From NCBI GenBank assembly GCA_900551965.1, contig URYF01000019.1:1-23920 (forward strand): 23,920 nucleotides of DNA, given 5' to 3'. The DNA is from an uncultured bacterium (lineage in GTDB: Bacteria; Cyanobacteriota; Vampirovibrionia; Gastranaerophilales; Gastranaerophilaceae). Positions within the stretch are counted from its first letter, which is position 1; each line of letters begins with the position of its first letter. Positions 14,271-23,225 of this stretch are shown piece by piece. Both the position numbers and the translations under genes were made by a program. The notes beneath the pieces were generated by a model that was not told the DNA's origin, did no database searches, and was given only the letters and a program-made list of their open reading frames with translations.

Positions 14271-17114
14271 ATGAATATAAATCAATTATATATAACAGGA
14301 AGTAATAAAATAAACAAAACGCAGCCGGCTTTTGCCTCGACTGTTCCAATTGGAATACAAGCAGATACCGGGACTCAAAAGCTTGAAACACTACCTGCGG
14401 TTAGTCCAGATTACAATGTCAGGGTACCTGTAGCTTACTCAAAAATCCAGGATATAAAACTTCCAAATGACCTTACGGCTCAATGTTATAAACTTGCAAC
14501 AGGGCAAAATGTAGTAATCGTTCCAAAAGATGGTCCTACAGTTGTAAAAACCTATGTAAATACAGGATCGTTTAACGAACCTGACAATTTACGCGGAATA
14601 AGCCACTATATAGAACACAATTTATTTAATGGCTCAGAAGATCTTGGAGATAAGGTATTTTTTGATGAAGTAAACAAAATGGGTGCCGATACAAACGCAT
14701 CTACATCATTTTCAAATACTAATTACTTCATAAAATCAAACCTGCTTGAAGAAGGCGATCTGGAAAACAAAATAAAACTTCATGCCGGAATGCTTCAATC
14801 TCCTAAATTTTTACTAGATAAATTGGAAAAAGAAAAAAAGATTGTAAATTCTGAAATTAACATGTGTGTCTCTGAAAACGAAAATCTAGGATACTCTCAA
14901 ACCATAAAAAACTTGTTTAATATACAATCAACATCACTTGATTTGATTGCAGGAACAACAGATAACATAACAAATCTGACAAGAGATGATGTTGTTAAAT
15001 ATTTTAATGATAATTATTATCCCGGAAATATGACAACTGTAATCACAGGTGATGTAAACTCTGAAGAAACTATCAATCTGATTGCAAAGTATTTCAATAC
15101 AAATAGAGTACCTTCAGGCAGCAGACATTTTGAAAAATTAACCCAAACCGATAAGCCCGTAAGGCAGGATATAATTTCTCCAAAATCTGAAAGTAATGCG
15201 ACTACTGTTTTTATCGGATTTGCGGGACCTGAAAACAACAATACAAAAGATAAAATTCATATGCAGGCTCTTGCTAACCTGGCAGGCGGTTTGCACAATT
15301 CAAGAGTTTCCGATATAGAACGCAATTACGGTATTTACGTTAACTTTGCTCCTGATAGGTTAAGCTCGCGTCCTGAAGATAAATCATTAATGATGATTGA
15401 ATCAGTCGTATCGGATGATAAATCTGAAAAACTTCTAAAGGATTTGTACAGTGTCATTGATAAACTATCAAAAGTTCCCCCGACAGAAGAAGAATTAACA
15501 GCAATAAAAAACAAAATGAAAAAATCTCACAATCAGTTGTATGAAAGTTCTTATGGCTTAAACAATGCTATAGGAACAGCGTTTTTGAACGATAATATTC
15601 AAACACTAAAAGATTTTGATAAGATTGTTGACGAAATGAGTGCTCAAGATATTATAAATACAGCAAAAAAATATCTTGATTTAAATAAAGCTGCATTAAC
15701 AGTTGTTCACCCTAATAACAGTAACCCTGAACAAATTACAAATTCATACAAACAAATATCAAATACCCCTGTTTCTATAGCTTTTACAGGTGCCGATAAA
15801 AGAAATCCGATAACTATTGAAAATATTTCAACATATAGAAATTCTAACAACCTGGAAATAGTTTTAAATGATGCCAGCACAAAAACTATGCAATATCGCT
15901 TCTCTGTAGCTGAAAAGAACTGGACACCTAAAGAAGCTGCGATTGCAGAAGTTTTAAATGATATGCTTAATAATGCAGGAACTTTAACCAAATCCCAAGA
16001 AGAAATTTCAAAACAAGCTGACATTTTAGGAATCCGCAACGGTATATATTCAACAGGATACGGAATTTCTGTATTAGCCGATTTTCCTGTCGATACAACA
16101 GAAAAAACATTAAAACTTCTTAATGATCGAATCAAAAACCCTAACCTTACTCAAAAAGAATTTGAATCTGCAATTGCTCGATTGAAAGATGAATTTGCAA
16201 ATAGTGAGGTTTCGCCTTATGATAAATTATTCAAATCTCTTTATCAAGGAACTGCCCATGAATTTACACCAAAAGATATTTTAAAAAGTTTAGATAAAAT
16301 AACTTTAGACGATGTTAAAAATTTTCATAATGATATTTTTACAAACGGACAAGGTATAGCTACGATAACAGGTCCATTTAGCAAGCAGCCGGAATTAAAA
16401 CAACAAGTATTTAATTCTCTAAATGAGATTGGAAAACTTCAACCGTATGACTCTTCGTTAGAAAAATTACATAAACCGATTGAAAAAACCGAAGTATTTA
16501 CAGATGTTCACTTGAAAAACCAAGCCGATATTATTCAGGCATATAAATTTAAATACAGCGGCAACATAAAAGACGAAGTTTGTCTTGAATTGTTAAATAC
16601 AATCCTTGGCGGAACTCCTTCATCAAGATTGTTTAGCGACCTGAGAGAAACTAGACACCTTGCCTATTCTGTATCATCTAACTTCACAACCCCGGGAGAT
16701 ACCGGAGTATTTATGTTAAAAATAGGAACAACAACAGAAAATCAGGAAACCGGTGAACAAACTTTTGATAATATAAAAAAATCTATTGACGGATTTAATG
16801 AAAATATAAAAAGAATTATAACGGAAAAAGTAACAGAAGAAGAATTAAATAATGCAAAAAAAGCCATTAAATCCGGTTTATTAAATTCTCTTGAACTAAA
16901 TGCCGGCAAAAACAACCATATTCACATGGCTAAAACTTCCCCTTACGGAGTTGCATATATAAATAAACAATTAGAAAATATTGATTCCATAACTGTTGAT
17001 GATATTTATAATACCGCAAGAAATATATTCAATTCAAAACCTGTCTATTCTCTAACTGCAACAAAAGCTTCCCTTGATGCTAACAAAGAATTCTTAGACA
17101 GTCTTACAAAATAA
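14271..17114 (+). CDS. M16-family zinc metalloprotease (inverzincin, pitrilysin/processing peptidase type)
   Basis: A 947-residue protein made of two M16 halves. The N-terminal half has the inverted zinc motif H-Y-I-E-H (His112, Glu115, His116) and the third ligand Glu195 in I-V-N-S-E-I-N-M, so it should be active. The C-terminal half (about 530-947) lacks the zinc motif but has the substrate-side signature L-R-E-T-R-H-L-A-Y-S-V found in M16 partner domains. No clear signal peptide is seen; the first ~65 residues are a polar, Gly/Thr/Pro-containing extension before the peptidase domain. Cellular location is therefore uncertain. Its ribosome site is weak (CAGGTAG). The stop codon is one base from the convergent murG stop, with no terminator between. 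Confidence 0.9.
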   Translation: MNINQLYITGSNKINKTQPAFASTVPIGIQADTGTQKLETLPAVSPDYNVRVPVAYSKIQDIKLPNDLTAQCYKLATGQNVVIVPKDGPTVVKTYVNTGSFNEPDNLRGISHYIEHNLFNGSEDLGDKVFFDEVNKMGADTNASTSFSNTNYFIKSNLLEEGDLENKIKLHAGMLQSPKFLLDKLEKEKKIVNSEINMCVSENENLGYSQTIKNLFNIQSTSLDLIAGTTDNITNLTRDDVVKYFNDNYYPGNMTTVITGDVNSEETINLIAKYFNTNRVPSGSRHFEKLTQTDKPVRQDIISPKSESNATTVFIGFAGPENNNTKDKIHMQALANLAGGLHNSRVSDIERNYGIYVNFAPDRLSSRPEDKSLMMIESVVSDDKSEKLLKDLYSVIDKLSKVPPTEEELTAIKNKMKKSHNQLYESSYGLNNAIGTAFLNDNIQTLKDFDKIVDEMSAQDIINTAKKYLDLNKAALTVVHPNNSNPEQITNSYKQISNTPVSIAFTGADKRNPITIENISTYRNSNNLEIVLNDASTKTMQYRFSVAEKNWTPKEAAIAEVLNDMLNNAGTLTKSQEEISKQADILGIRNGIYSTGYGISVLADFPVDTTEKTLKLLNDRIKNPNLTQKEFESAIARLKDEFANSEVSPYDKLFKSLYQGTAHEFTPKDILKSLDKITLDDVKNFHNDIFTNGQGIATITGPFSKQPELKQQVFNSLNEIGKLQPYDSSLEKLHKPIEKTEVFTDVHLKNQADIIQAYKFKYSGNIKDEVCLELLNTILGGTPSSRLFSDLRETRHLAYSVSSNFTTPGDTGVFMLKIGTTTENQETGEQTFDNIKKSIDGFNENIKRIITEKVTEEELNNAKKAIKSGLLNSLELNAGKNNHIHMAKTSPYGVAYINKQLENIDSITVDDIYNTARNIFNSKPVYSLTATKASLDANKEFLDSLTK

Positions 17115-17115
17115 A

Positions 17116-18219
17116 TTATTCCTTAATCTGTTCAATAATCTTTTGAATCCCGTCATATTTTGCAAGACTTAGAGCTGCATTTTGGATTGACGATAACTTT
17201 TCAGAATCTTTAGTAAGCTCAGATAACATGTTTAATAAAGTTTCAGGAGTTGTATCAGAATCCTCCAGATATAATCCTGCACCTGCTTTTAGCATACATT
17301 TTGCATTTTTTCGTTGGTGATCAGCAGCTGCATGCGGATATGGAATAAATATCGGCGCAATTCCGCTTGCACAAAGTTCGGAAATACTCAACGAACCAGC
17401 CCGTGAAATCGCTATATCACAAGCCTTTAAAACAGTAACCATATCATCAAAATAAGGTTTTATTATAATATTTTTATCCTGAGCATAATCAGGATAAACT
17501 TCTTTTAATTCGGTTATAACAGCTTCGTAATTCCGTTTTCCCGTTTGAAAAATTATTTGAAGTTTTTGTTTTTGAGAAAGCTCTTTTAATATTTTAACAG
17601 CCGCACTATTTATTTGCTTTGCCCCTTGAGAGCCCCCCATAATACATATTGTAAGCCTATCTTGCAATGCTAAAGCATTTCGGGCATCTTGCTTGGTCAA
17701 TGTTTTAAACGCAGGTCTTATAGGGTTTCCGTTTAAATTGCACTTATCTGTTTTTAACTTCAATTTAGCTTCTTCAAAGGCAATTGACACACTTTTAGCA
17801 AACGGCGCAAGTTCACGCGTCACAAGCCCAGGATTAGCATCACAATCATGCATTACAAACGGAACCTTCATAGTAATAGCAGCCATCAAAACAGGAGCCG
17901 AGACATAACCGCCTGTTCCAAAAACAACATCCGGATTATATTTATGAATATAACTACAACATTTAACCCAGGCTGTAAACATTCCGCCTGACCATTTTAA
18001 AAGATCTAAACTTATTTTTCTTGGCATACCGGAAGACTTTACAGGTAAAAACTCATAATCTTTATCTTTTATAATAGAAGCTTCCAAGTTATCAGGGTTG
18101 CCGACATAGTATATTTTATCGGTGCTTTCATCTTTTAACAACTCATCAGCCACCGCTATTGCAGGATAAATATGCCCGCCTGTTCCACCGCCTGTTATAA
18201 AATAAGTCTTTTTATTCAT
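17116..18219 (-). CDS. murG: UDP-N-acetylglucosamine--MurNAc-pentapeptide-PP-undecaprenol GlcNAc transferase
   Basis: MurG adds GlcNAc to lipid I to give lipid II on the inner face of the membrane. The N-terminal glycine loop G-G-G-T-G-G-H (10-16) binds the lipid substrate side, followed by G-T-G-G-Y-V-S-A-P. The acceptor-site motif reads H-D-C-D-A-N-P-G where most MurG have H-E-Q-N-x-x-P-G. The C-terminal UDP-GlcNAc half shows M-G-G-S-Q-G-A, S-R-A-G-S-L-S-I-S-E-L and P-Y-P-H-A-A-A-D-H-Q. The 367-residue length is normal. The start overlaps the ftsW end by 8 bases and has AAGGA 9 bases upstream. It is the last gene of the minus-strand peptidoglycan operon; murC and murB, which often follow, are not here. 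Confidence 0.96.
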   Translation of the reverse strand: MNKKTYFITGGGTGGHIYPAIAVADELLKDESTDKIYYVGNPDNLEASIIKDKDYEFLPVKSSGMPRKISLDLLKWSGGMFTAWVKCCSYIHKYNPDVVFGTGGYVSAPVLMAAITMKVPFVMHDCDANPGLVTRELAPFAKSVSIAFEEAKLKLKTDKCNLNGNPIRPAFKTLTKQDARNALALQDRLTICIMGGSQGAKQINSAAVKILKELSQKQKLQIIFQTGKRNYEAVITELKEVYPDYAQDKNIIIKPYFDDMVTVLKACDIAISRAGSLSISELCASGIAPIFIPYPHAAADHQRKNAKCMLKAGAGLYLEDSDTTPETLLNMLSELTKDSEKLSSIQNAALSLAKYDGIQKIIEQIKE

Positions 18220-19414
18220 TCACATCTGTCCTTATTCTTTTAATTCTCTGTTTTGATATATTTAATAAAACTCCAACCATTGCAAGTGATACAATAATAG
18301 AGGTGCCACCGTAACTTATAAACGGAAGAGTAACCCCTGTAACCGGCAGTAACGAACTTGCTACAGACATATTTAAAAACGCCTGAAATCCGAAAATAAA
18401 AGTAATTCCGATAGCCAAAAGTTTCCCGTACATATCAGGGCATCTTTTAGAAACCCGTAAGCCTCTATGTACAAAAGCCACAAATAAACCGATTACAAAT
18501 AAGCAGCCTAAAAATCCAAATTCTTCAGCCAAAATCGCAAAAATAAAATCGGTATGACATTCCGGCAAATATGCAAGTTTTTGGATAGATCCGCCATACC
18601 CCGAACCGCTGAAACCACCTGTTGCAAAAGCTATCAACGATTGAATAATATTATACCCCTTACCCAAAGCATCACTGCCCGGATTGAGCCAAACATTAAT
18701 TCTATCCATCTGATAACCGTGTAAAAGTTTTGGCAGCATAGTTAGAATACCTAACCCTGCAACCCCGCCGCCAATCCATATAGGCAGCCATGGTCCTCTT
18801 CCTGCTATATATAAGGCAAGTGTAGTTACTGTTAAAATTACTGCCATACTAAGGTTTGGCTGTTTTAAAATCAAAACAAGAATTACAAGCATTGGTATAA
18901 CCGTACTTGTCATGTTTTTTAAAAACGTATTTAAGTCAATTTTATCTTTAAACATTGTAGCCAAAAGCATACAAAATAAAGGTTTAGCAAGCTCGGACGG
19001 CTGCAGCTGCATAAACCCGAGATTTATCCAGCGTTTAGCTCCATTAATCGTAACCCCGAGCGGCGTAAATTGCAGCACCAGTAATAAACCGATTACAACC
19101 CATAAGAAGTTTTTATTATATTTTTCAAGCTTTTTATAATCAAAATGTGCAAAAAATCCCATTGCAAAAAAGCCGACACCCGCATAAATCATCTGTTTGA
19201 TAAGAAATGTAGCAAGGTTTACCCCTTCTCTTAAACATTTTGGAGCGGTTGCAGAAAAAATCGCCAAAAAACCAATAATAACAAGAAATGTTACTATGAC
19301 TAACAACGACTTATCTGGATCAGATAGAATAACATCGGAATTATTTATTTTCCTTCGTTTTTCCTTTCTTTCTCTTTCCTGTCTTCGGGGTGATTTATAC
19401 TCGCGATAAGACAT
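18212..19414 (-). CDS. ftsW: FtsW/SEDS-family peptidoglycan glycosyltransferase
   Basis: SEDS polymerase that links lipid II into glycan chains at the septum. After a basic 45-residue cytosolic tail rich in Arg/Lys/Glu, about ten hydrophobic segments follow. Motifs: G-A-K-R-W-I and Q-P-S-E-L-A-K, Y-L-P-E-C-H-T-D-F-I-F-A (contains the catalytic Asp), and T-L-P-F-I-S-Y-G-G-T-S near the end. The usual K-Q-P-D-L-G reads K-Q-P-N-L-S. The Met at 19414 gives 400 residues and has GAGGGGAAG upstream; an open frame reaches 19495 (427 residues), but that start would lie deep in murD without a ribosome site. The chosen start overlaps the murD end by 20 bases. FtsW is preferred over RodA because of the murD/murG neighbours. 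Confidence 0.93.
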   Translation of the reverse strand: MSYREYKSPRRQERERKEKRRKINNSDVILSDPDKSLLVIVTFLVIIGFLAIFSATAPKCLREGVNLATFLIKQMIYAGVGFFAMGFFAHFDYKKLEKYNKNFLWVVIGLLLVLQFTPLGVTINGAKRWINLGFMQLQPSELAKPLFCMLLATMFKDKIDLNTFLKNMTSTVIPMLVILVLILKQPNLSMAVILTVTTLALYIAGRGPWLPIWIGGGVAGLGILTMLPKLLHGYQMDRINVWLNPGSDALGKGYNIIQSLIAFATGGFSGSGYGGSIQKLAYLPECHTDFIFAILAEEFGFLGCLFVIGLFVAFVHRGLRVSKRCPDMYGKLLAIGITFIFGFQAFLNMSVASSLLPVTGVTLPFISYGGTSIIVSLAMVGVLLNISKQRIKRIRTDVNE

Positions 19415-20738
19415 ATTCTCTGAATACTTCCCCTCTGTTTTCATAACTTGTAAACATATCAAAGCTTGCACATGCCGGCGATAATAAAACAACATCAGGC
19501 TTTATTTCTATACATTTATCAATCGCACTCTGCATAGAATCTTCTCTTATGATATTTGTAAACCCGCTTTGTATAAGGTTTTCTTCAAATCTATCAGCAG
19601 CCTCTCCGATTAAAACCACAGTTGTTATGTGGTTTTTAATAGAATCACAAAATTCTGCCAAATCGGTATTTTTATCTCTCCCGCCTGCTATAAGCGCAAC
19701 GTTTGTATTATCAAACGAATCTATCGCAACAATCGCAGCCTCAGGATTTGTAGCTTTTGAATCATTATAAAAAGTAATTCCGTCTTTTTCCGTAATTTTT
19801 TCCAACCTGTGAGCAGGTGCTTTAAACTCCATTATTGCCTGCTTTATCAAAGCATTATCAACACCTGTTAATTTAGCACAAATTATTGCACACATGATAT
19901 TTTGGTAATTATGTTCGCCTAACAGCGGACAATCTGAAATCTTTATTATAGATTCTGCAGCCCCTGCCCTTTTATAAATAATTTCACCGTTTTCCACATA
20001 ACAGCAGTTATCACCGATATTTGCTGCGAACATAAATATTTCACCGGCTGCCTGTTTTGCAAATTCCAGAAGTTTCTCATCTTTTGCATTCAATACGCTG
20101 AATTGAGGAGCCTGAGGTTCTTTAAAAACTTTAGCTTTTGCATTGAAATAGTTTTCAAGCCCCTGATGCCAATCAATATGATCAGGTGTAAAATTAGTCC
20201 AGACTGAAATGAAAGGTTTCAATGATGGACTCATTTCAAGCTGATACGAACTTGCCTCGCATACAAAATAGTCAAGACCTTCATCTGCAATATTACAAGG
20301 CGGCTGACCAATATTACCGCAGGCTTTTACCTGCAAAGATTTTGATAAAATATGCTCTGTTAAAGCTGTTGTTGTAGTTTTTCCATTAGTTCCGGTAATT
20401 ATAATAAACGGAATATCACATTCTCTATATGCCAATTCCAATTCTGAAATCACAGGGATATTTTGTTTTTTTATTCTCTGAATAATCTCACTGTGCGGAG
20501 GAATCCCCGGGCTTGTAACGACAAGTTCCGCATTAGATATAAATTCCTCAGAATGAGCGCCGTATTCAACATTTATACCAAGACTTCTTAATTCTTCAAC
20601 CTTGCCCATATTTTCTTCTTCAACATACTTGCCCTCTGTTAAATATACAACAGCACCTTGTTTTTTAGCAAACTTAGCAGCAGCAATACCGCTTTTTGAA
20701 AGACCCAAAACCAGAACCTTTTTACCTAAAATTCCCAT
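19395..20738 (-). CDS. murD: UDP-N-acetylmuramoyl-L-alanine--D-glutamate ligase
   Basis: MurD adds D-glutamate to UDP-MurNAc-L-alanine using ATP in the cytosol. The N-terminal Rossmann domain starts K-K-V-L-V-L-G-L-S-K-S-G. The ATP loop is I-T-G-T-N-G-K-T-T-T (Lys120), followed by E-A-S-S-Y-Q-L-E, N-F-T-P-D-H-I-D-W-H, A-H-R-L-E, Y-N-D-S-K-A-T-N-P, A-G-G-R-D-K and L-L-S-P-A-C-A-S-F-D-M-F, all family hallmarks. Length (447) is normal. AAAGGA lies 8 bases before the ATG. The start overlaps the mraY stop by one base, so translation is probably coupled. Confidence 0.97.
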   Translation of the reverse strand: MGILGKKVLVLGLSKSGIAAAKFAKKQGAVVYLTEGKYVEEENMGKVEELRSLGINVEYGAHSEEFISNAELVVTSPGIPPHSEIIQRIKKQNIPVISELELAYRECDIPFIIITGTNGKTTTTALTEHILSKSLQVKACGNIGQPPCNIADEGLDYFVCEASSYQLEMSPSLKPFISVWTNFTPDHIDWHQGLENYFNAKAKVFKEPQAPQFSVLNAKDEKLLEFAKQAAGEIFMFAANIGDNCCYVENGEIIYKRAGAAESIIKISDCPLLGEHNYQNIMCAIICAKLTGVDNALIKQAIMEFKAPAHRLEKITEKDGITFYNDSKATNPEAAIVAIDSFDNTNVALIAGGRDKNTDLAEFCDSIKNHITTVVLIGEAADRFEENLIQSGFTNIIREDSMQSAIDKCIEIKPDVVLLSPACASFDMFTSYENRGEVFREYVLSRV

Positions 20739-21718
20739 TATAAAATTCCTTTATTAAATATCTCAAACAGAATAACCGCAATTGCAGATAATATAAATGA
20801 TACAATTGAAAATACTACTACAACTTTCTTTTCATTCCAGCCCAAAAGTTCAAAATGGTGATGAATAGGTGCCATTTTAAAAACTCGTTTACCGGTAGTC
20901 TTAAAACTTGTAACCTGAATTATCACTGACAAAGTCTCGATAACAAAAACCCCACCGATAAAGATTAGCAAGAACTCAAACTTTCCAAGAACTGCCAAAG
21001 TACCAAGCAAACCGCCTATTGCCAAAGATCCGGTATCTCCCATAAAGACTTCGGCCTTAGGCTTGTTAAATTTCAAAAATCCCAGCAATGCCCCGGCAAC
21101 AGTCGCTGAAATTATTGCCAGTTCAATTTCACCCATCGATAAAGCGATAAGAGCACAAGCTACAAATGCCGGGACTCCGGATCCTGCAGCCAGTCCATCA
21201 AGTCCATCTGTAAGATTATAAGCATTAGATGCCCCTGTTATAATAAATACCGCAAAAAACGGATATAACCATTTCAAGTCTATCGGCAAATTTCCAATTG
21301 TAAAAATACACGCACTTGGATTTGTCGTAATTAAAAATAAAGTCGGCAAAAGCGCAATGGCTATTTGTCTAAAGAGTTTGCCCCTTGCTGTCAAACCGTC
21401 ATTACCTTTACCTTTTATTTTTATATAATCATCTTGAAACCCCGCAAAAGTATAGAATGCAAGAGTGATAATTGTTATAAGCGCAGTTGTTGTCATTTTT
21501 TGAGCTAGAAGTAATGTTGTAACAGATGCCATAATAACTGCAACAATTATAAAAACCCCGCCTGTTGTTGGCGTACCTTGTTTTTTCGCATGATTTTCAG
21601 GAGCAACATCTTTAATATATTGTCCAATCATTCGTTTTTTAAGCATATCAATATACGGTACCCCGAAAAGCATACACAAAACCATTCCCAATAAGAATGC
21701 TATGGCTATCATTATCAT
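20738..21718 (-). CDS. mraY: Phospho-N-acetylmuramoyl-pentapeptide transferase
   Basis: MraY transfers phospho-MurNAc-pentapeptide to undecaprenyl phosphate to make lipid I. It is a polytopic membrane protein of 326 residues with about ten hydrophobic segments. Signatures: H-A-K-K-Q-G-T-P-T-T-G-G (43-54), D-D-Y-I-K with the Asp pair, N-A-Y-N-L-T-D-G-L-D-G-L-A, F-M-G-D-T-G-S-L-A-I-G-G and M-A-P-I-H-H-H-F-E, the last separating MraY from related WecA-type enzymes. The ATG at 21718 overlaps the murF stop (ATGA, 4 bases) and has GAGGGA upstream; an in-frame Met two codons later is equally possible. Confidence 0.97.
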   Translation of the reverse strand: MIMIAIAFLLGMVLCMLFGVPYIDMLKKRMIGQYIKDVAPENHAKKQGTPTTGGVFIIVAVIMASVTTLLLAQKMTTTALITIITLAFYTFAGFQDDYIKIKGKGNDGLTARGKLFRQIAIALLPTLFLITTNPSACIFTIGNLPIDLKWLYPFFAVFIITGASNAYNLTDGLDGLAAGSGVPAFVACALIALSMGEIELAIISATVAGALLGFLKFNKPKAEVFMGDTGSLAIGGLLGTLAVLGKFEFLLIFIGGVFVIETLSVIIQVTSFKTTGKRVFKMAPIHHHFELLGWNEKKVVVVFSIVSFILSAIAVILFEIFNKGIL

Positions 21719-23058
21719 AATTTACATATCCCTCTTTTTACGTCTTCCAAAATCCCTTCAAATTTCATCGAACGGGAAGCCTTCAAAAATATTGTATAAC
21801 TGTTATTCAAATTTTCAAGAATGTAACAAGATGCTTCATTAGTTGAATTTAAGCATTCAACCTCAAATCCTTGTGCAGTAAGTTCTTGAGCAATTCCAGC
21901 AGCGAGTTTGCCAACTGTTATATATTTTACTTTTTTGTTATTTAAACCGGCTAAAAAGCGTCCTACCTGTTTGTGATATTCCAATTCATTCTCACCAAGC
22001 TCACCCATATCACCTAATACCACAACAGGATTTTCATAAAGTTCAATAAAAGTCTTAACCGAAGCCTTCATTGATTCAGGGTTAGCATTATAACTATCGT
22101 TTATAAACTTAAAACCTTTAATCTCTTCAAGCTCCCAGCGTTTCTCAATCGGACGGTATGAAAGCAGTCCAGCGCGGATTTCATCAGCACTCATACCAAG
22201 TTTTAAACCTAATTCAATTGCCGCTAGTGAATTTTCGATGTTATATTCACCCTCAACATTGAGCTTATAAACTTCGTTTTTATATTTGAATTCAGAATAT
22301 GATGGAGCTTTGGCTATAATTTTTACATCATTCAACGAATAATAAATCTTTTCACCATCAAATTTCACATGTTTTTTTATAATATCCTGATCCTTAGATA
22401 TAAAAACCCCTTTCGGACTTAAACCTGCTGTTATCTCACATTTTGCAACAGCAATATTATCAAGACTACCAAGCCTGCCGACATGTGCTGAGCCCGAATT
22501 TGTAATAATTGCAAAATCAGGTTCCAAATGAGTTGAAATCAGTTCAATTTCGCCTAACCCCCTCATGCCTGATTCGACAATCAAAACCTCAGTACCTTCT
22601 TCCATACCTAAAACCGTCTGACAAAAGCCTATTTCGTTATTGTGATTGGAAAAAGTCTTTGCAGTTTTAAATTTCTGACTTAATACAGAATAAACAATTT
22701 CTTTTGTTGTTGTTTTACCTGAACTTCCGGTAATCTGAACAGTCCGTGGATTTTTTTTATGCCTATAGTATTTTGCAATGTTCAAATAGGCATCCAAAGT
22801 ATTAGAAACCTTTAATACAAATTCTGCCCCTTCAAAAACCTCATCTCCGGTTGTAAAATAAGCCTTAGCACCGGCATCAAGAGCTTTAGCAATAAACTTT
22901 TCCCCATCAAAAGTTTCCCCTTTTAGAGGTAAATATATATCAGAATTAACTATAGTTCTGGTATCTGTAGAAATGCTAAAATTTTGTTTTGCTGTACTCT
23001 CGTTTTTTAATACAACAGCTCCCGTTGCTGCAATTAATTCTTCCCTGGTAAACATCAT
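21715..23058 (-). CDS. murF: UDP-N-acetylmuramoyl-tripeptide--D-alanyl-D-alanine ligase
   Basis: MurF adds D-Ala-D-Ala to the UDP-MurNAc tripeptide, the last cytosolic step before MraY. The P-loop I-T-G-S-S-G-K-T-T-T (Lys115), V-E-S-G-M-R-G, I-T-N-S-G-S-A-H with the conserved His, N-D-S-Y-N-A-N-P and the V-V-V-L-G-D-M-G-E-L-G block all match. It is 447 residues, the normal size. First gene of the five-gene minus-strand operon; GGAG lies about 12 bases before the first of two adjacent ATG codons. murE, which commonly precedes it, is absent. Two MurF-related paralogs occur at 7148-9936 and lack some of these residues. Confidence 0.96.
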   Translation of the reverse strand: MMFTREELIAATGAVVLKNESTAKQNFSISTDTRTIVNSDIYLPLKGETFDGEKFIAKALDAGAKAYFTTGDEVFEGAEFVLKVSNTLDAYLNIAKYYRHKKNPRTVQITGSSGKTTTKEIVYSVLSQKFKTAKTFSNHNNEIGFCQTVLGMEEGTEVLIVESGMRGLGEIELISTHLEPDFAIITNSGSAHVGRLGSLDNIAVAKCEITAGLSPKGVFISKDQDIIKKHVKFDGEKIYYSLNDVKIIAKAPSYSEFKYKNEVYKLNVEGEYNIENSLAAIELGLKLGMSADEIRAGLLSYRPIEKRWELEEIKGFKFINDSYNANPESMKASVKTFIELYENPVVVLGDMGELGENELEYHKQVGRFLAGLNNKKVKYITVGKLAAGIAQELTAQGFEVECLNSTNEASCYILENLNNSYTIFLKASRSMKFEGILEDVKRGICKL

Positions 23059-23118
23059 AAATTAATAATACTCCAAACAGCATATAAGAACAATAACGTT
23101 AATAAATATTAAAAGCGC

Positions 23119-23147
23119 TTGACAATAAGTTCTGTCCGAATGATAAT
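23119..23147 (+). promoter_or_regulatory. Near-consensus sigma70-type promoter for rplU-rpmA
   Basis: A perfect -35 TTGACA (23119-23124) and a 5/6 -10 GATAAT (23142-23147) are 17 bases apart. The start would be near 23154, leaving a leader of about 72 bases. Strength fits ribosomal protein genes. No equally good promoter is visible for the divergent murF operon in the same 167-base gap. Confidence 0.82.
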
Positions 23148-23182
23148 AACAATACGTGATTACTCGGGTCAATCGTTTATAA

Positions 23183-23206
23183 AACCCCAACAGGGTTACG
23201 AAACCC
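23183..23206 (+). promoter_or_regulatory. Candidate rplU leader with two mutually exclusive hairpins
   Basis: GGGTT at 23193-23197 can pair with AACCC upstream (23183-23187, loop CAACA) or with AACCC downstream (23202-23206, loop ACGA). The two AACCC copies lie in a direct repeat AAACCCCAA (23182-23190 and 23201-23209). A leader that can switch between alternative stems before a ribosomal protein gene could be an autoregulatory site. Confidence 0.42.
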
Positions 23207-23225
23207 CAAATGAAAGGAAGAAACT

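Noticed and set aside
15707..16135. 142-residue open frame on the minus strand inside the M16 gene
   Set aside because: It is antisense to conserved M16 coding sequence and has no ribosome site or recognisable motif.
19415..19495. Longer FtsW start (27 extra residues)
   Set aside because: It lies deep inside murD, has no ribosome site, and the residues are unlike FtsW; the Met at 19414 gives a normal length.
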